A DNA stretch of 64,000 bases from Trinickia symbiotica. Its GTDB lineage: Bacteria; Pseudomonadota; Gammaproteobacteria; Burkholderiales; Burkholderiaceae. The stretch is from the NCBI RefSeq assembly GCF_002934455.1, contig NZ_PTIR01000001.1, positions 186,001 to 250,000 on the forward strand. The letters are read 5' to 3'. Shown in pieces: positions 1-9,653 of the stretch. Within the stretch, counting starts at the first letter, position 1. Every line of letters starts with the position of its first letter. A model generated the notes under the pieces. The model ran no database searches and was not told where the DNA came from. It saw nothing but the letters and a program-made list of their open reading frames with translations. The position numbers and the translations under genes are program-made.

Positions 1-253
1 CGGATGCCTCCGCTTCAGCTTCGTCAATCGAAGCGAGAATGGCGCGGCAACGATTCAAATAGCGTTCACCCGCCTCGGTCAGCGCGATGCGGCGCGTCGT
101 CCGGTTCAGCAGCCTTGTGCGCAGGCGCGACTCGAGCTCCGAAATCGTGCGCGAGACATATCCTGTGCTCGCGTCGAGTTCGAGCGCGGCCGCCGTGAAG
201 CTGCCCGATTCCGCGACCGCGATGAAAATCTTCATGCTGCGCACGACATCCAT
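1..253 (-). CDS. LysR-family transcriptional regulator, N-terminal part (cut by window edge)
   Basis: The 84 visible codons read MDVVRSMKIFIAVAESGSF and onward through a LysR helix-turn-helix (FTAAALELDASTGYVSRTI, then SELESRLRTRLLNRTTRR and LTEAGERYL), which is the winged-helix DNA-binding domain at the start of a LysR protein. The ATG at 253 is the only sensible start because the family signature begins directly after it. The effector-binding domain lies outside the window. The gene points away from a decayed dioxygenase-like remnant at 334-501, which may once have been its divergent target. Family assignment is secure, the regulon is unknown. Confidence 0.85.
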   Translation of the reverse strand, partial: MDVVRSMKIFIAVAESGSFTAAALELDASTGYVSRTISELESRLRTRLLNRTTRRIALTEAGERYLNRCRAILASIDEAEAEAS

Positions 254-333
254 GATCAGGTTCCGCGCCCCGCCCTATTCCAGAGCATGCCGATTGTTGC
301 CTCGTTGACTAGTACCAACTTTAGCAACGTTTG

Positions 334-501
334 CATGGCACGCTGGCGGTTTGTTCAGATAGGGGTATCACAAAGCGCGATACCCGTCGGGGTGTCATCG
401 TCGAATTCGCGCCCGAACTGCTCCGCAAAGGACTGAAGCGCCACACGATGATCTACGAGCCTGGTGGCATCAGGATAGAGTTCGATGTCGTTCCTGCCTG
501 A
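334..501 (+). pseudogene. Remnant of a VOC-fold (ring-cleavage dioxygenase/glyoxalase-like) protein, C-terminal tail
   Basis: An open frame ending at the TGA at 499-501 encodes a tail containing KRHTMIYEPGGIRIEF. The pattern R-H-x(4)-Y-E-P-G-G-x-R-I-E-F resembles the last metal-ligand strand (D/E-P-x-G-x-R-x-E) of vicinal-oxygen-chelate proteins such as extradiol dioxygenases. Nothing upstream supplies the rest of the fold: the frame has no ATG, only a TTG at 334, and just over 80 bp separate that TTG from the divergent LysR gene. I read it as the leftover end of a deleted gene. The family call rests on one motif and is an inference. Confidence 0.4.
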
Positions 502-511
502 ACCGTAATAC

Positions 512-1399
512 TCAAGCCGCGGCTATGACGGGTCCGAGCTGTGAACGGGCAGTGTCGACGAACGAGCGCATCGCGCTCGATACGTACGCATCGTGTCGGC
601 GGATGAACAGCGTTTCGACGTCGGCGATTTCCGGCGGCACAGTGTGGATGGTTACCAGATTCTGATCGGCAGCAGCCGACACCACGCCCCTCGGCAACAG
701 GGTAACGCCGATACCCGCCGCCACGCAGGCGACGATCGCATCGAGCGAGCCGAATTCGAGCGGCGTCGCCGTCACGATGCCCATGTCGGCGAGCAGTTCA
801 TCGAGCCGCTGACGATAGGAGCAGCCGAGTCGGAAGACGATCGTCTTGAGTTCACCGATCGCGTTGAGCGCTTCGCGTGAGCGAATCGCGCGCGCAGTGA
901 CGAGCACCAATTCTTCGCGGAAAACCGTTTCGCAGTGAAGATCGGGATGATCGACCGGCCCCGCCACAAATGCGGCGTCGAGACGGCAATCGGCCACGTC
1001 CGCCGTCAAGCTGCAACTCGTGCCCGTGGTCAGCGAGAGGCGAACTTGCGGATACATGCGAGCAAAGCTGCTGAGAACGGGGGCCAACCGAAGCGCTGCC
1101 GTCGTCTCGAGCGTTCCGAGCGTGAGCGTGCCACCCGGCGCGCCGTCGTCGAGCGCCGCCAGCTTTGCGTCGGCCACGAGCTTCGCGATGCGCGCGGCGT
1201 ACGGCAGCATCCGCTCGCCGGCCGGCGTCAGGCTCACCCCGCGTACATGCCGCTGAAACAAGGCCACGCCGATCTCACGCTCGAGCGACCGGATCCTCGC
1301 CGTGACATTCGACTGCACGGTATGCAGTTCGGCGGCAGCGCGGTTCATGCTGCCATGCCTCGCCACGGCTTCGAATACCTTGAGGTCGGTCACGTCCAT
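512..1399 (-). CDS. LysR-family transcriptional regulator
   Basis: A full-length 295-residue LysR protein. The N-terminal HTH (MDVTDLKVFEAVARHGSMNR, AAAELHTVQSNVTARIRSLE) is followed by a substrate-binding domain starting near LTLGTLETTAALRLAPVL. The ATG at 1399 is preferred over an upstream in-frame start because the family begins at MDVTDLKVF and GAGGGG sits just upstream. The binding domain is visibly similar to that of the HTH-less LysR remnant at 2687-3481, so the two are probably paralogues flanking the nitronate monooxygenase gene. Control of that oxidase is plausible but inferred from position only. Confidence 0.9.
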   Translation of the reverse strand: MDVTDLKVFEAVARHGSMNRAAAELHTVQSNVTARIRSLEREIGVALFQRHVRGVSLTPAGERMLPYAARIAKLVADAKLAALDDGAPGGTLTLGTLETTAALRLAPVLSSFARMYPQVRLSLTTGTSCSLTADVADCRLDAAFVAGPVDHPDLHCETVFREELVLVTARAIRSREALNAIGELKTIVFRLGCSYRQRLDELLADMGIVTATPLEFGSLDAIVACVAAGIGVTLLPRGVVSAAADQNLVTIHTVPPEIADVETLFIRRHDAYVSSAMRSFVDTARSQLGPVIAAA

Positions 1400-1584
1400 G
1401 CTTTGCCCCTCGGGGAAGTGGAACACATCGCAAGCATCGCTGCTAATGCTACACCACCGTGTGTTCCCGCCGATGCAAGGAACGAGCCCCCCCGGCATCG
1501 TTTCCAGTGCCGGCCGCCTACGGCAGCGATAGAGGGACACGGTGCGCTCGCCATGCGACCGGCTGCGGCGACCGTTTCACGCTT

Positions 1585-2694
1585 TCAGATAGCGCATCGG
1601 TCGCAAAGCCCGCTAACGGCGGCCTTGAACTCCTCCTCCAGTTGCGCGACGAGTTCCGCCGCAGGCAAATCTCGTGCAAGCGCGGCGGCTTGCCCTGCCC
1701 ATTGCGCACCGTATCCGAATTCGCCCTTCGCCTTCGCGGCAGCATGGAGCGCCTTGCCAATGTCATAGGTGATGGGGTAAGCCGGGACCTGCGGCGCCTC
1801 GGCATCGGCACCGAGTTCGGTGAACTTGTTCACGATGCTTCGCGCTCGACGACCGGAAATGGCCTCGGTAAATGTCGTGCGACGCGCGTCGTCTCCGAGC
1901 AAAGCACGCCGGTAACCATCGTCGATCGAGGTTTCCGGGCATGCGACGAAGGCGGTACCGAGCTGAGCCGCCGCGGCGCCCAGCGCGAACACCGCTGCGA
2001 TCCCCGCGCCGTCCATGATCCCACCCGCGGCGATGACCGGCAGATCGAACTTCGATGCGAAGAGCCGCGTCAGTGCGAATATGCCGAGCTCTTCGTCCTG
2101 TCGTGGATCGAACGCGCCGCGATGTCCGCCGGCCTCGATTCCCTGCGCGACGATCGCATCGACGCCCGCGGCCACGACCTGCTCAGCTTCGCCGACGTTC
2201 GTTGCCGAGGCCAAAAGCCGAATGCCGGCACCTTTGAGCGCGTCGATCGCGCTGCGCGAAGGCAATCCGAAATGGAAGCTGACAATAGGCGGTTTTTCTT
2301 CGAGAAAGACGTTGAACATGTCCTCGTCGACGAGAAAGCTCTTGTAGATCTCGTTCAGCTTCGCAGGTGGTGTGGCGCCGAATCGCGCGAAATGCGGCGA
2401 GAGCCATGAGATCCACTGACGCTCGACCGCATCGTCCGCCGTCGCCGGCTGGTGGCAGAAGACATTGATGTTGAACGGTTTGCTCGTGAGCGCTCGGATT
2501 TCGCGGATGGTCTTGCGCGCGTTATCGGCGTTCATCGCGCCCACGCCATATGAGCCCAGCGCGCCAGTGTTCGAGACCGCAGCCGTCAGCGCCGGCGTGT
2601 TGACGCCCGCCATTGGCGCTTGAATAATCGGCTTGTCGACGCCGAGCAAGCTCAACAAGGCTTTTTGTCTTTGGTTGCCGCTAACGCTATTCAT
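1585..2694 (-). CDS. Nitronate monooxygenase / FMN-dependent 2-nitropropane dioxygenase family
   Basis: A 369-residue TIM-barrel flavoprotein that should oxidise alkyl nitronates (such as propionate-3-nitronate) using FMN and oxygen. The N-terminus has the family IIQAPMAGVNTPALTAAVSN segment. The catalytic-base region QGIEAGGHRGAF places the histidine at residue 191, and the FMN-phosphate loop LPVIAAGGIMDG lies near residues 220-231. The start at 2694 has GGGGAAG just upstream and overlaps the stop of the LysR-like remnant by 8 bp (ATGAATAG), so translation may be coupled. Length is normal. The true substrate could be another small oxidisable compound. Confidence 0.88.
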   Translation of the reverse strand: MNSVSGNQRQKALLSLLGVDKPIIQAPMAGVNTPALTAAVSNTGALGSYGVGAMNADNARKTIREIRALTSKPFNINVFCHQPATADDAVERQWISWLSPHFARFGATPPAKLNEIYKSFLVDEDMFNVFLEEKPPIVSFHFGLPSRSAIDALKGAGIRLLASATNVGEAEQVVAAGVDAIVAQGIEAGGHRGAFDPRQDEELGIFALTRLFASKFDLPVIAAGGIMDGAGIAAVFALGAAAAQLGTAFVACPETSIDDGYRRALLGDDARRTTFTEAISGRRARSIVNKFTELGADAEAPQVPAYPITYDIGKALHAAAKAKGEFGYGAQWAGQAAALARDLPAAELVAQLEEEFKAAVSGLCDRCAI

Positions 2695-3481
2695 TCGCTT
2701 CCCCTTTATCCGGATTCAGATAGGACGTGGTGTACCGCGGACGAACGTTTGCTTCCGATTCAGCCGATACCGCCGGGCGTCGATATCTTGGCCGAAAAGC
2801 GTGGCCCGTGCGCCGAAGGGCGTGCACGAACTCGACATAAGCCGCACTCATGAACCCTTCGCGGGCGATCAGGAAAGTATCGACCATTCCGAGCGAATGC
2901 GTTCGAACATAGGGCATCGTCTGCTGCGCCTCGAGTACTGAGCGCGGGCATAACGCAATACAGCAACCCGCCGCCACGGAGGTCAGGATTCCATGATAAG
3001 AGGTCTGCTCGACGACGTCCCAATGCCGTGCATGTGCATTATCGCCAGCGGTTGACGCGAGCCAGCGCTCGAGCACGCGCCGATACGTACATCCCTCGGC
3101 AAAGACGGCTATCGCCGCGATTGTCAGGTCATCGACCGCGCGGACATGAGGGTGGCTTGGCGGAAGCACGAGCAGCAATTCCTCAGTGTAGGCGTACGTC
3201 GCGGCGAGACCGTCGTTCGCACCCGCTTCGCGGCATGTCTCGTTCGAGGAGACAGTCGATGCCGGTTCGGGACGGGCGACGAATGCACAGTCTATTCGGC
3301 CGTCGTGTACGCCGTCCGTCAGCGAAGCCGATGTACCGAGCGATATCTCGAGTTCGACTCGCGGCCAGCGAGCGTGGTAGTCGGCGACGAGCGGCGGCAA
3401 TCGCGTCGACGCGGTGCTTTCCAATGCACCGATTCGTAGCCGGCCGGCCAACCCATCGCGGTCGCGCGATGACAGATCCAT
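2687..3481 (-). pseudogene. LysR-type effector-binding domain lacking its DNA-binding domain
   Basis: From about position 3481 the frame encodes a nearly complete LysR substrate-binding domain (GRLRIGALESTASTRLPPLV, LGTSASLTDGVHDGRIDCAF, TSVAAGCCIALCPRSVL). The roughly 60-residue helix-turn-helix that should precede it is absent. The open frame continues upstream to 3646, but those residues (RRALSRRIAHWDAARLPLF and on) do not look like LysR, and mmsA ends at 3717, leaving no room. The domain is otherwise intact, so it is either a recent deletion product or a retained ligand-binding protein. It overlaps the nitronate monooxygenase start by 8 bp. Confidence 0.7.
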
Positions 3482-3716
3482 CCGTTCCCGCCTATGTGCC
3501 CCTGCACGTGTATCGTCCAGAGAGATCTTCGTTTTTGCGGGGATGCGGGTCAATCGCCAACCGGCAAAACAGCGTTGACTGCGAGGAAAAAGCGGAAGTC
3601 TTGCAGCGTCCCAATGCGCGATGCGCCGCGACAATGCGCGGCGCATCCTATTTCCCGAGGCGACACAATGAATGGCATTGGTTCCCCGCGGGAAACCAAT
3701 GCCTCATCGATCGCGC

Positions 3717-5228
3717 TCAGCGAGCGGTAGGCATCGCGAACTCGGCGCCCTTCCCTACGCTCTCGGGCCAACGCTGCATGATCGACTTTTGCTTCGTGTA
3801 GAAACGCACACCTTCCTCGCCGTACGCGTGCATATCGCCGAACAGGCTGCGCTTGAAGCCGCCGAAGCCGTGCCACGCCATCGGCACCGGAATCGGCACG
3901 TTGATGCCGACCATCCCCACGTCGATCCGGCGACCAAACTCGCGTGCGACATTGCCGTCGCGCGTAAAGCACGACACGCCGTTGCCGAACTCGTGCGCGT
4001 TGATCAGGTCGACGGCCTCGGTGAAGTCGTGCACGCGAACGCAACTGAGCACGGGCCCGAAGATCTCTTCCTTATAGATGCGCATTTGCGGCGTGACATG
4101 GTCGAACAGGGTGCCGCCCGTGAAGAAGCCGTTTTCATGGCCCGGCACTTTGTGTCCTCGGCCATCCACGACGAGCGTCGCCCCCTCTTCGACACCCAGT
4201 GCCACATATCCTTCGACGCGCTCGAGCGCCTGGCGCGTCACGAGCGGCCCCATCTCGGCATCCGTCTCCATGCCGTTCTTGATGACGAGCGAGCGCGCGC
4301 GCTCGGCCAGCTTCGGGACGATCTTGTCGGCGACGTCGCCGACGAGCACCGCCACGGAGATCGCCATGCAGCGCTCGCCGGCCGATCCGTAGGCCGCACC
4401 GATCAGCGCGTCGACGGCCTTGTCGAGATCGGCATCGGGCATGACCACCATGTGGTTCTTCGCACCGCCGAGCGCCTGCACACGCTTGCCATGCTTCGCA
4501 CCCGTCTCGTAGATGTAATTCGCGATCGGCGTTGAGCCCACGAAGCTGACCGCCTTGACGTCCGGATGCGTCAGCAGTGCATCGACGACGACCTTGTCTC
4601 CCTGCACGACGTTGAACACGCCGTCAGGCAAGCCGGCCTCTTTCAGCAGCTCGCCCATGAAGAGCGATGCCGACGGGTCGCGCTCGCTAGGCTTCAGGAT
4701 GAACGTATTGCCCGCCGCGATCGCGACCGGGAACATCCAGCACGGCACCATGCAGGGGAAGTTGAACGGTGTGATGCCGGCCACGACGCCGAGCGGCTGG
4801 CGCATCGTCCAGTTGTCCATGCCGGTCGAAACCTGCTCGGTGTAGTCGCCCTTCAGCAGCTGCGGAATGCCGCACGCAAACTCGATGACGTCGATACCGC
4901 GCTCGACTTCCCCTTGCGCATCCGAGAACACCTTCCCATGTTCGGCCGTGATGATGGCCGCGAGCTCGTCGCGACGCTTGTTCATCAGCTCGAGGAAACG
5001 CAGCATCACGCGGGCACGGCGGATCGGGGGCGTATCGCTCCACTTCGGGAACGCGGCCTTGGCCGACTCGACCGCCGCAGCGACGTCGCCCGATTCGCCG
5101 AGGATGAGCTTGCGGGCTTCCGCGCCCGTCGCGGGATTGAAGACCGCCTGCGTGCGCGTCGCCGCGCCGCGAACCCGATTTCCGCCGATGAAATGCGTGA
5201 CGTCAGCCGTATCGTTGAAGGCTTTCAT
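3717..5228 (-). CDS. mmsA: Methylmalonate-semialdehyde dehydrogenase (CoA-acylating)
   Basis: A 503-residue aldehyde dehydrogenase of the MMSDH branch, converting (methyl)malonate semialdehyde with CoA and NAD to propionyl- or acetyl-CoA in valine, beta-alanine or myo-inositol breakdown. The nucleophile is Cys287 in [17 protein letters not shown]. The MMSDH-type stretch [19 protein letters not shown] and the [16 protein letters not shown] region are present, and length is typical. GGAGGGG lies ahead of the ATG. A LysR regulator is encoded divergently 110 bp away. No mmsB or acyl-CoA dehydrogenase is next to it, so it appears to be a stand-alone copy. Confidence 0.93.
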   Translation of the reverse strand: MKAFNDTADVTHFIGGNRVRGAATRTQAVFNPATGAEARKLILGESGDVAAAVESAKAAFPKWSDTPPIRRARVMLRFLELMNKRRDELAAIITAEHGKVFSDAQGEVERGIDVIEFACGIPQLLKGDYTEQVSTGMDNWTMRQPLGVVAGITPFNFPCMVPCWMFPVAIAAGNTFILKPSERDPSASLFMGELLKEAGLPDGVFNVVQGDKVVVDALLTHPDVKAVSFVGSTPIANYIYETGAKHGKRVQALGGAKNHMVVMPDADLDKAVDALIGAAYGSAGERCMAISVAVLVGDVADKIVPKLAERARSLVIKNGMETDAEMGPLVTRQALERVEGYVALGVEEGATLVVDGRGHKVPGHENGFFTGGTLFDHVTPQMRIYKEEIFGPVLSCVRVHDFTEAVDLINAHEFGNGVSCFTRDGNVAREFGRRIDVGMVGINVPIPVPMAWHGFGGFKRSLFGDMHAYGEEGVRFYTKQKSIMQRWPESVGKGAEFAMPTAR

Positions 5229-5338
5229 TTGCGCCCCTCCAGTTGAGTTGATCTATGCCCCAAAGTTTAAGAACCGCAGCCTCAGCCGCAAAGGCGGTAA
5301 CATTGAAATGATTGTTTTCATTCGTGAACAATGGGGAT

Positions 5339-6280
5339 ATGGATACGCAAAAGGTGGAGGGGCTCTGGGTGCATTTGCACTGGCTGACAGTGCTTGCCGA
5401 CCAAGGCAGCTATACGGCCGCGGCCAATCGATTGGGCGTCAGCAAAGCAGCGATGAGCCAGCGTATCGCCGAGCTCGAGCGCGCGGCGGGCGTGGCGCTT
5501 GTGCAGCGCACCACGCGCAGCGTGCGGTTTACGGAAGCGGGCCAGCGGCTCGTCGAGGCGACGCGCGCGCACTATGAAACGATCGCAAGCAGCTTCGAAT
5601 CCGTGCGCGACATGGCGGGACTGCCGCGCGGATTGATCCGGTTGACCGCGCCGGTCTCACTCGCGCGCCAGCAAATCGTGCCTCGCCTGTCCGCGTTTCT
5701 CAACGAGCATCCTCAGATTCGCGTGCAAATGGAAGTATCGGACAGGCTCGCTTCGCTTGCGACGGAAGGCTTCGATCTCGCGATCCGGCACAGCGCCCGT
5801 CCGCCGGAAACCCATGTCGCCTGGAAGCTTTGCAAGACGCAGTCGGTGCTTGCCGCAACCCGCGCCTACATCAAGCGGCGCGGCCTGCCCGAGACGCCTC
5901 ACGATCTCGCCAAGCACGACTGCCTTTTCTATCCGAGGGGATCGGGTCCGGCCGTTTGGTCGTTCGAGCGCGGCACGGCAAGAAAGAGTTCGGGGGAGCC
6001 CGTCGCCGTCACCGTCAATGGTCCGTTTTCGGCGAACAACAGCGAAGCGCTGCGCGATGCCGCGCTCGGCGATCTCGGCATCGCGTTGTTGCCCGACTTC
6101 AGCGCACAGGCGGCCGTGCAGTCGGGAAAGTTGGTCGTCGTGCTGCCCGAGTGGCGCACGTTGGGTGCGTTCGCCGAGCAGCTTTATATCGTGCGGCCTT
6201 ATGCGCATCACGTACCGCAGGCCGTGGCGCTTTTCATCGCTTATCTGCGCTCGGCGTTTGCCGATGGCTTTCCGCTCTGA
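5339..6280 (+). CDS. LysR-family regulator divergent from mmsA
   Basis: A 313-residue LysR protein with an N-terminal HTH (LHWLTVLADQGSYTAAANRL, GVSKAAMSQRIAELERAAGV) and a CrgA-type effector domain (GLIRLTAPVSLARQQIVPRL, ATEGFDLAIRHS). The ATG at 5339 is chosen; an in-frame TTG at 5312 would add nine poorly conserved residues. Divergent pairing with mmsA across 110 bp is the classic arrangement for a LysR regulator and its target, so control of mmsA is the most likely role. The inducer is unknown. Confidence 0.9.
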   Translation: MDTQKVEGLWVHLHWLTVLADQGSYTAAANRLGVSKAAMSQRIAELERAAGVALVQRTTRSVRFTEAGQRLVEATRAHYETIASSFESVRDMAGLPRGLIRLTAPVSLARQQIVPRLSAFLNEHPQIRVQMEVSDRLASLATEGFDLAIRHSARPPETHVAWKLCKTQSVLAATRAYIKRRGLPETPHDLAKHDCLFYPRGSGPAVWSFERGTARKSSGEPVAVTVNGPFSANNSEALRDAALGDLGIALLPDFSAQAAVQSGKLVVVLPEWRTLGAFAEQLYIVRPYAHHVPQAVALFIAYLRSAFADGFPL

Positions 6281-6339
6281 TCGTTGCGCCCGCAACTAAA
6301 TGTCGTCCGGGCGCAACGGGTTTCCTTTCAAGGCCGGCT

Positions 6340-6717
6340 TTACTTTTGCCGAGCGTGCTCGCGACCAGCGTTCACCGTCACAGGCACCGGTTGATGCGAG
6401 AGCGGGTTCCGGGCAAGTCCGCCGGTCAGCGCCACGCCGCCTTTCGCATGCGCGACGAGCTTGGCGATCGTCGTGCGGGCCCATGCCTGGCGACGCCGCG
6501 CGACCACTTGCGCGATCGGGCGGTCACTCGCCGGGCGATGGGCCCATACGAACGCCGCGATCCATCCGATGACGGTCCAACCGAGCAGAACATTGACGAG
6601 CGTAATCGCCAGCGCGTCGTCGCGCTCGTTGGCGTCCGCCAAGATCGAAGGCGCCAAGTAGAAGCTGAGCGCCGCAAGCAGAGCAAGACCTTCGAAACCT
6701 TTCACAATCGTTAGCAT
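6340..6717 (-). CDS. Superinfection immunity-like membrane protein
   Basis: A 125-residue protein with two predicted N-terminal membrane segments: GLALLAALSFYLAPSILAD and ITLVNVLLGWTVIGWIAAFVW. The combination F-Y-L-A-P-S-I-x-A followed by x-N-x-L-L-G-W-T-x-I-G-W-I is characteristic of the superinfection immunity family (PF14373), named after the phage T4 Imm protein that blocks DNA entry of related phages. Such genes are also common in bacterial chromosomes without phage context. The C-terminal 65 residues are basic and disordered-looking. No phage genes adjoin it, so a defence role here is only a possibility. Confidence 0.72.
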   Translation of the reverse strand: MLTIVKGFEGLALLAALSFYLAPSILADANERDDALAITLVNVLLGWTVIGWIAAFVWAHRPASDRPIAQVVARRRQAWARTTIAKLVAHAKGGVALTGGLARNPLSHQPVPVTVNAGREHARQK

Positions 6718-6938
6718 TCCGCCACCTCACATTCATTCGTAGATAAAGCTCGCCCCGCATTGACGAGGCTCGGCTCGGGATGCCGACGCCGCATCCGTCG
6801 CGCTTCGAGCGCAACGCGTCGATCCAATGCGTCGACACAACGTTAGAAGTGAGTTTAGGCCTTTACTATCGTAAATCTATGCCGATTGGAACGAATTCAC
6901 CGTTGCGGTTGCGCTAACAATCGATCGTGGCCAGGGCT

Positions 6939-7478
6939 CTAGCCCGGAGCGTCACCACGGCGAATGTGATAGCGCTCGTAGTCGCTTTCGCCGCCGCTCA
7001 TGTCCGTCACTTGCTTCATGCCGATCTTTTCGGCGACACGACGAGACGCGATGTTCTCCGACGCAATATCCGCGATGACCTCATCCAGATGCACCGTCTC
7101 GAACGCATGCAGCAGCAGCGCCCTCGCCGCCTCCGTTGCGATTCCTCTTCCCCACGCGCGGCGGACGAGCCTCCATCCGATTTCGACTTCGGGGCCGACG
7201 CCATGGTCCGGAATCAGCAAGACCCAACCGAGAAACTGACTCGGCGAACTCATCTCGCGAATCGTCCAATAGCCGAGTCCCGGTGGGTACGGACGCGTGG
7301 TGCGCAATTCAACCAAGCGCCGATGCGCGATCGGATCGTTCCAGGGGCCCGCGATGTACCGCGTCACTGCGGGATCGCGATCCATCTCCATGCAGGCATC
7401 CACGTCTTCGAGTGTGCGTTGTCGGATAAGAAGACGCGGTGTGTCGAGCGACGGCAGGCGAGCGAGACGGGTCGGCAT
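6939..7478 (-). CDS. GNAT-family N-acetyltransferase (RimJ/RimL type)
   Basis: 179 residues with the RimJ/RimL-like opening LDTPRLLIRQRTLEDVDACM and the acetyl-CoA pyrophosphate-binding loop RRAWGRGIATEAARALLLHA. It ends with the conserved ENIASRRVAEKIGM helix in which an asparagine and the V-A-E-K-x-G-M signature are kept. It should transfer acetyl from acetyl-CoA to an amine of a protein N-terminus or small molecule. There are no informative neighbours and the substrate cannot be predicted. Confidence 0.88.
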   Translation of the reverse strand: MPTRLARLPSLDTPRLLIRQRTLEDVDACMEMDRDPAVTRYIAGPWNDPIAHRRLVELRTTRPYPPGLGYWTIREMSSPSQFLGWVLLIPDHGVGPEVEIGWRLVRRAWGRGIATEAARALLLHAFETVHLDEVIADIASENIASRRVAEKIGMKQVTDMSGGESDYERYHIRRGDAPG

Positions 7479-7617
7479 GGCATTCGAGGGCGAAGCGCGA
7501 GCGGTAACAGAACGCCAATATGATGGCAGACGTTCTGCTTTGCCGTTCTACGCCGTCGCCGTCAAGCGCCGGTGGCATGGTGCCGCCGGCGTCCCGTCAC
7601 GGTGGCGCGCCACTAAC

Positions 7618-9366
7618 TCAGGCGGACAAGTTAAGCGCGTTGGTCAGATCGCCCATCGGCGCCTGGCCGCGCTCGCGCATCGCCGCGTCGCGCGTGCGCA
7701 GACCGTCGAGCAACTCGAGATCGAACACGCGCGTGATGAAGCGCAGGATCGACCCCGTGTCGTAGACCGTATGGTCGACATAGCCCTTCTTCGACAACGG
7801 CGAGACCACGAGCGCCGGGATGCGCGTGCCCGGCCCCCAGCGGTCGCCCTTCGGCGGCGCGACGTGGTCCCACCATCCGCCGTTCTCGTCGACCGTCACG
7901 ATGACGACCATGTTCTCCCATTGCGGACTCGCGCGCAGCGCCTTCACGGCATGCACGATGTGGCGATCGCCCGAGGCGACGTCCGCATAGCCTGCGTGCA
8001 TGTTCAGGTTCCCCTGGGGCTTGTAGAACGTAACCGGCGGTAACCGGCCCGCACGCGCGTCGGCAAGAAAGCGGTTCGTGCTCTCATCGTCGCCGAGGCC
8101 CGCGTCGCGCAGATGTTTCTGGCGCGCGGCGGTGCCGGGCCCGAGATTCGCGAAGTAGTTGAACGGCTGATGGTGATACTGGAAGTTCGGAATGACAGGC
8201 GTGCCGTCGGTCAGGTTCTTGCCGCGCATCTCGAGCGTCTGCTCGAACGCTCCCGCGTACCACGCCCAGTCGATTCCGCGCTTGCCGAGCTTGTCGCCAA
8301 TGTGCTCGTGCGTCTGCGGCGGTACGACCATCGCATTGCTGTCGCGCGCGAGGTCGACTACGCCGTCCGCATCGACCGGATAGGGCGTAGGTGCATACGG
8401 CGGCATCATCGTGTTGACCGCGTAGCTGACGGTACGGCCGTCGGCGATTGTCTCCGGCGGCGTCAGCGCGCTTGGGCCGAACTTCGGGATGCCCTCCATC
8501 GCGCTTTTCGGCGATACGTCGAGCGGCTTCAGGTTCGGGTCGTCCGGCCGTCCGCTGACGGTCGTCGCTATCTGGTGCTTGGCGATGCTACGCGCCGGGT
8601 CTGGGTAGACCGGCGGCGTCGCCGCGGCGAGGTATTGGTGATTCAGGAACGAGCCGCCGAATGCGCCCTGGAAGAAGTTGTCGCAAAGGACATACTCGCT
8701 CGCGAGGTCCCACATCCTCAAGTCGTAGCTCGCGTTCGCATAGTGGCCCATCGTGAAGCCGCCCGAGTCCGCCCAAGCGGCGAACATGTCGTTCTTGCCG
8801 CCGTTGATCTGCATCTGGTTCTGGTAGAACACGTGCCAGAGGTCGTGCGTGACGAGCGACAGCGGCAGGTTTTCGCCCTGTGGGCCCTTGAGGGCGAACG
8901 GTGCGTTCGGCAGGTCGAGCTGGTACTGCTCGCCGGCTTTGTAGGTGACGCCGTCCGCGACCTGGTCCTTCAAAAGCCAGCCGCCAGGGACTTTCGGCAG
9001 CTTGGGCAACACCGTCGTGCCGTCGCGATCGCGCTGCAGATAGTCTTCCGGCTTCAGCGCTGAGAGCGGACGCTCGACGCCCGGGTAGTCGCCGAAAAGA
9101 TTATTGAAGCTGCGATTCTCCGCGAAGATCACGACGACTGTCTTCACCTTGTTGCGTAGTGGGTGGTCGAACTCCGGGCCCACCGCGACGCCAGTGACGG
9201 CGGCGTTGCGAGGCGTAGAAGGCACCGCGCAACCTGCCAACCCGCCGCCCATCGCGACGGCTGCGACGCCGCCCAAAAAGTGGCGCCGGCTGGGGCGCTG
9301 CGGTGTTTGCGTGGGCTCGGAGTCCTTGTCCTCTGGGTGGGAAGTCGGCTGTTCAGGCTTTTTCAT
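7618..9366 (-). CDS. Tat-exported phosphoesterase (acid phosphatase AcpA / phospholipase C family)
   Basis: A 582-residue member of the phosphoesterase family (PF04185) that includes Francisella AcpA and bacterial phospholipases C. A twin-arginine signal SRRHFLGGVAAVAMGGG (residues 26-42) is followed by a lipobox-like LAGC (43-46), so the product may be a periplasmic or outer-membrane lipoprotein exported by Tat. The metal-centre motif FAENRSFNNLFGDYPG begins at residue 81 and the late motif VTVDENGGWWDHVAPP is intact. The likely reaction is hydrolysis of phosphate esters or phospholipids. Substrate choice within the family cannot be told from sequence. Confidence 0.88.
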   Translation of the reverse strand: MKKPEQPTSHPEDKDSEPTQTPQRPSRRHFLGGVAAVAMGGGLAGCAVPSTPRNAAVTGVAVGPEFDHPLRNKVKTVVVIFAENRSFNNLFGDYPGVERPLSALKPEDYLQRDRDGTTVLPKLPKVPGGWLLKDQVADGVTYKAGEQYQLDLPNAPFALKGPQGENLPLSLVTHDLWHVFYQNQMQINGGKNDMFAAWADSGGFTMGHYANASYDLRMWDLASEYVLCDNFFQGAFGGSFLNHQYLAAATPPVYPDPARSIAKHQIATTVSGRPDDPNLKPLDVSPKSAMEGIPKFGPSALTPPETIADGRTVSYAVNTMMPPYAPTPYPVDADGVVDLARDSNAMVVPPQTHEHIGDKLGKRGIDWAWYAGAFEQTLEMRGKNLTDGTPVIPNFQYHHQPFNYFANLGPGTAARQKHLRDAGLGDDESTNRFLADARAGRLPPVTFYKPQGNLNMHAGYADVASGDRHIVHAVKALRASPQWENMVVIVTVDENGGWWDHVAPPKGDRWGPGTRIPALVVSPLSKKGYVDHTVYDTGSILRFITRVFDLELLDGLRTRDAAMRERGQAPMGDLTNALNLSA

Positions 9367-9653
9367 TCGTATTCCGTTCGTTGTGAAATCGTCGATGGTG
9401 CCGGTCGGATTCCGGGCCTAGGCCAAGCAGAGCGGTAGTGTAAGGCCCGCGCGCCCGCCAACGGCCAACCCGCCCATACTTTGGGGCGATATCTTTGCGG
9501 AATTATGGTGACGTTTGCGTGACAGAGGACGCGAGGGTGTCCAACCGCGCATGTATAGCGCAGCTCATTGTGCAGTTGGCGAATGTTGCTGGGATCGCCG
9601 ATACCCGCGCGCTCGCGCAGCGGCGATATGCCCAGCGTCGCGGACACCGCCCG

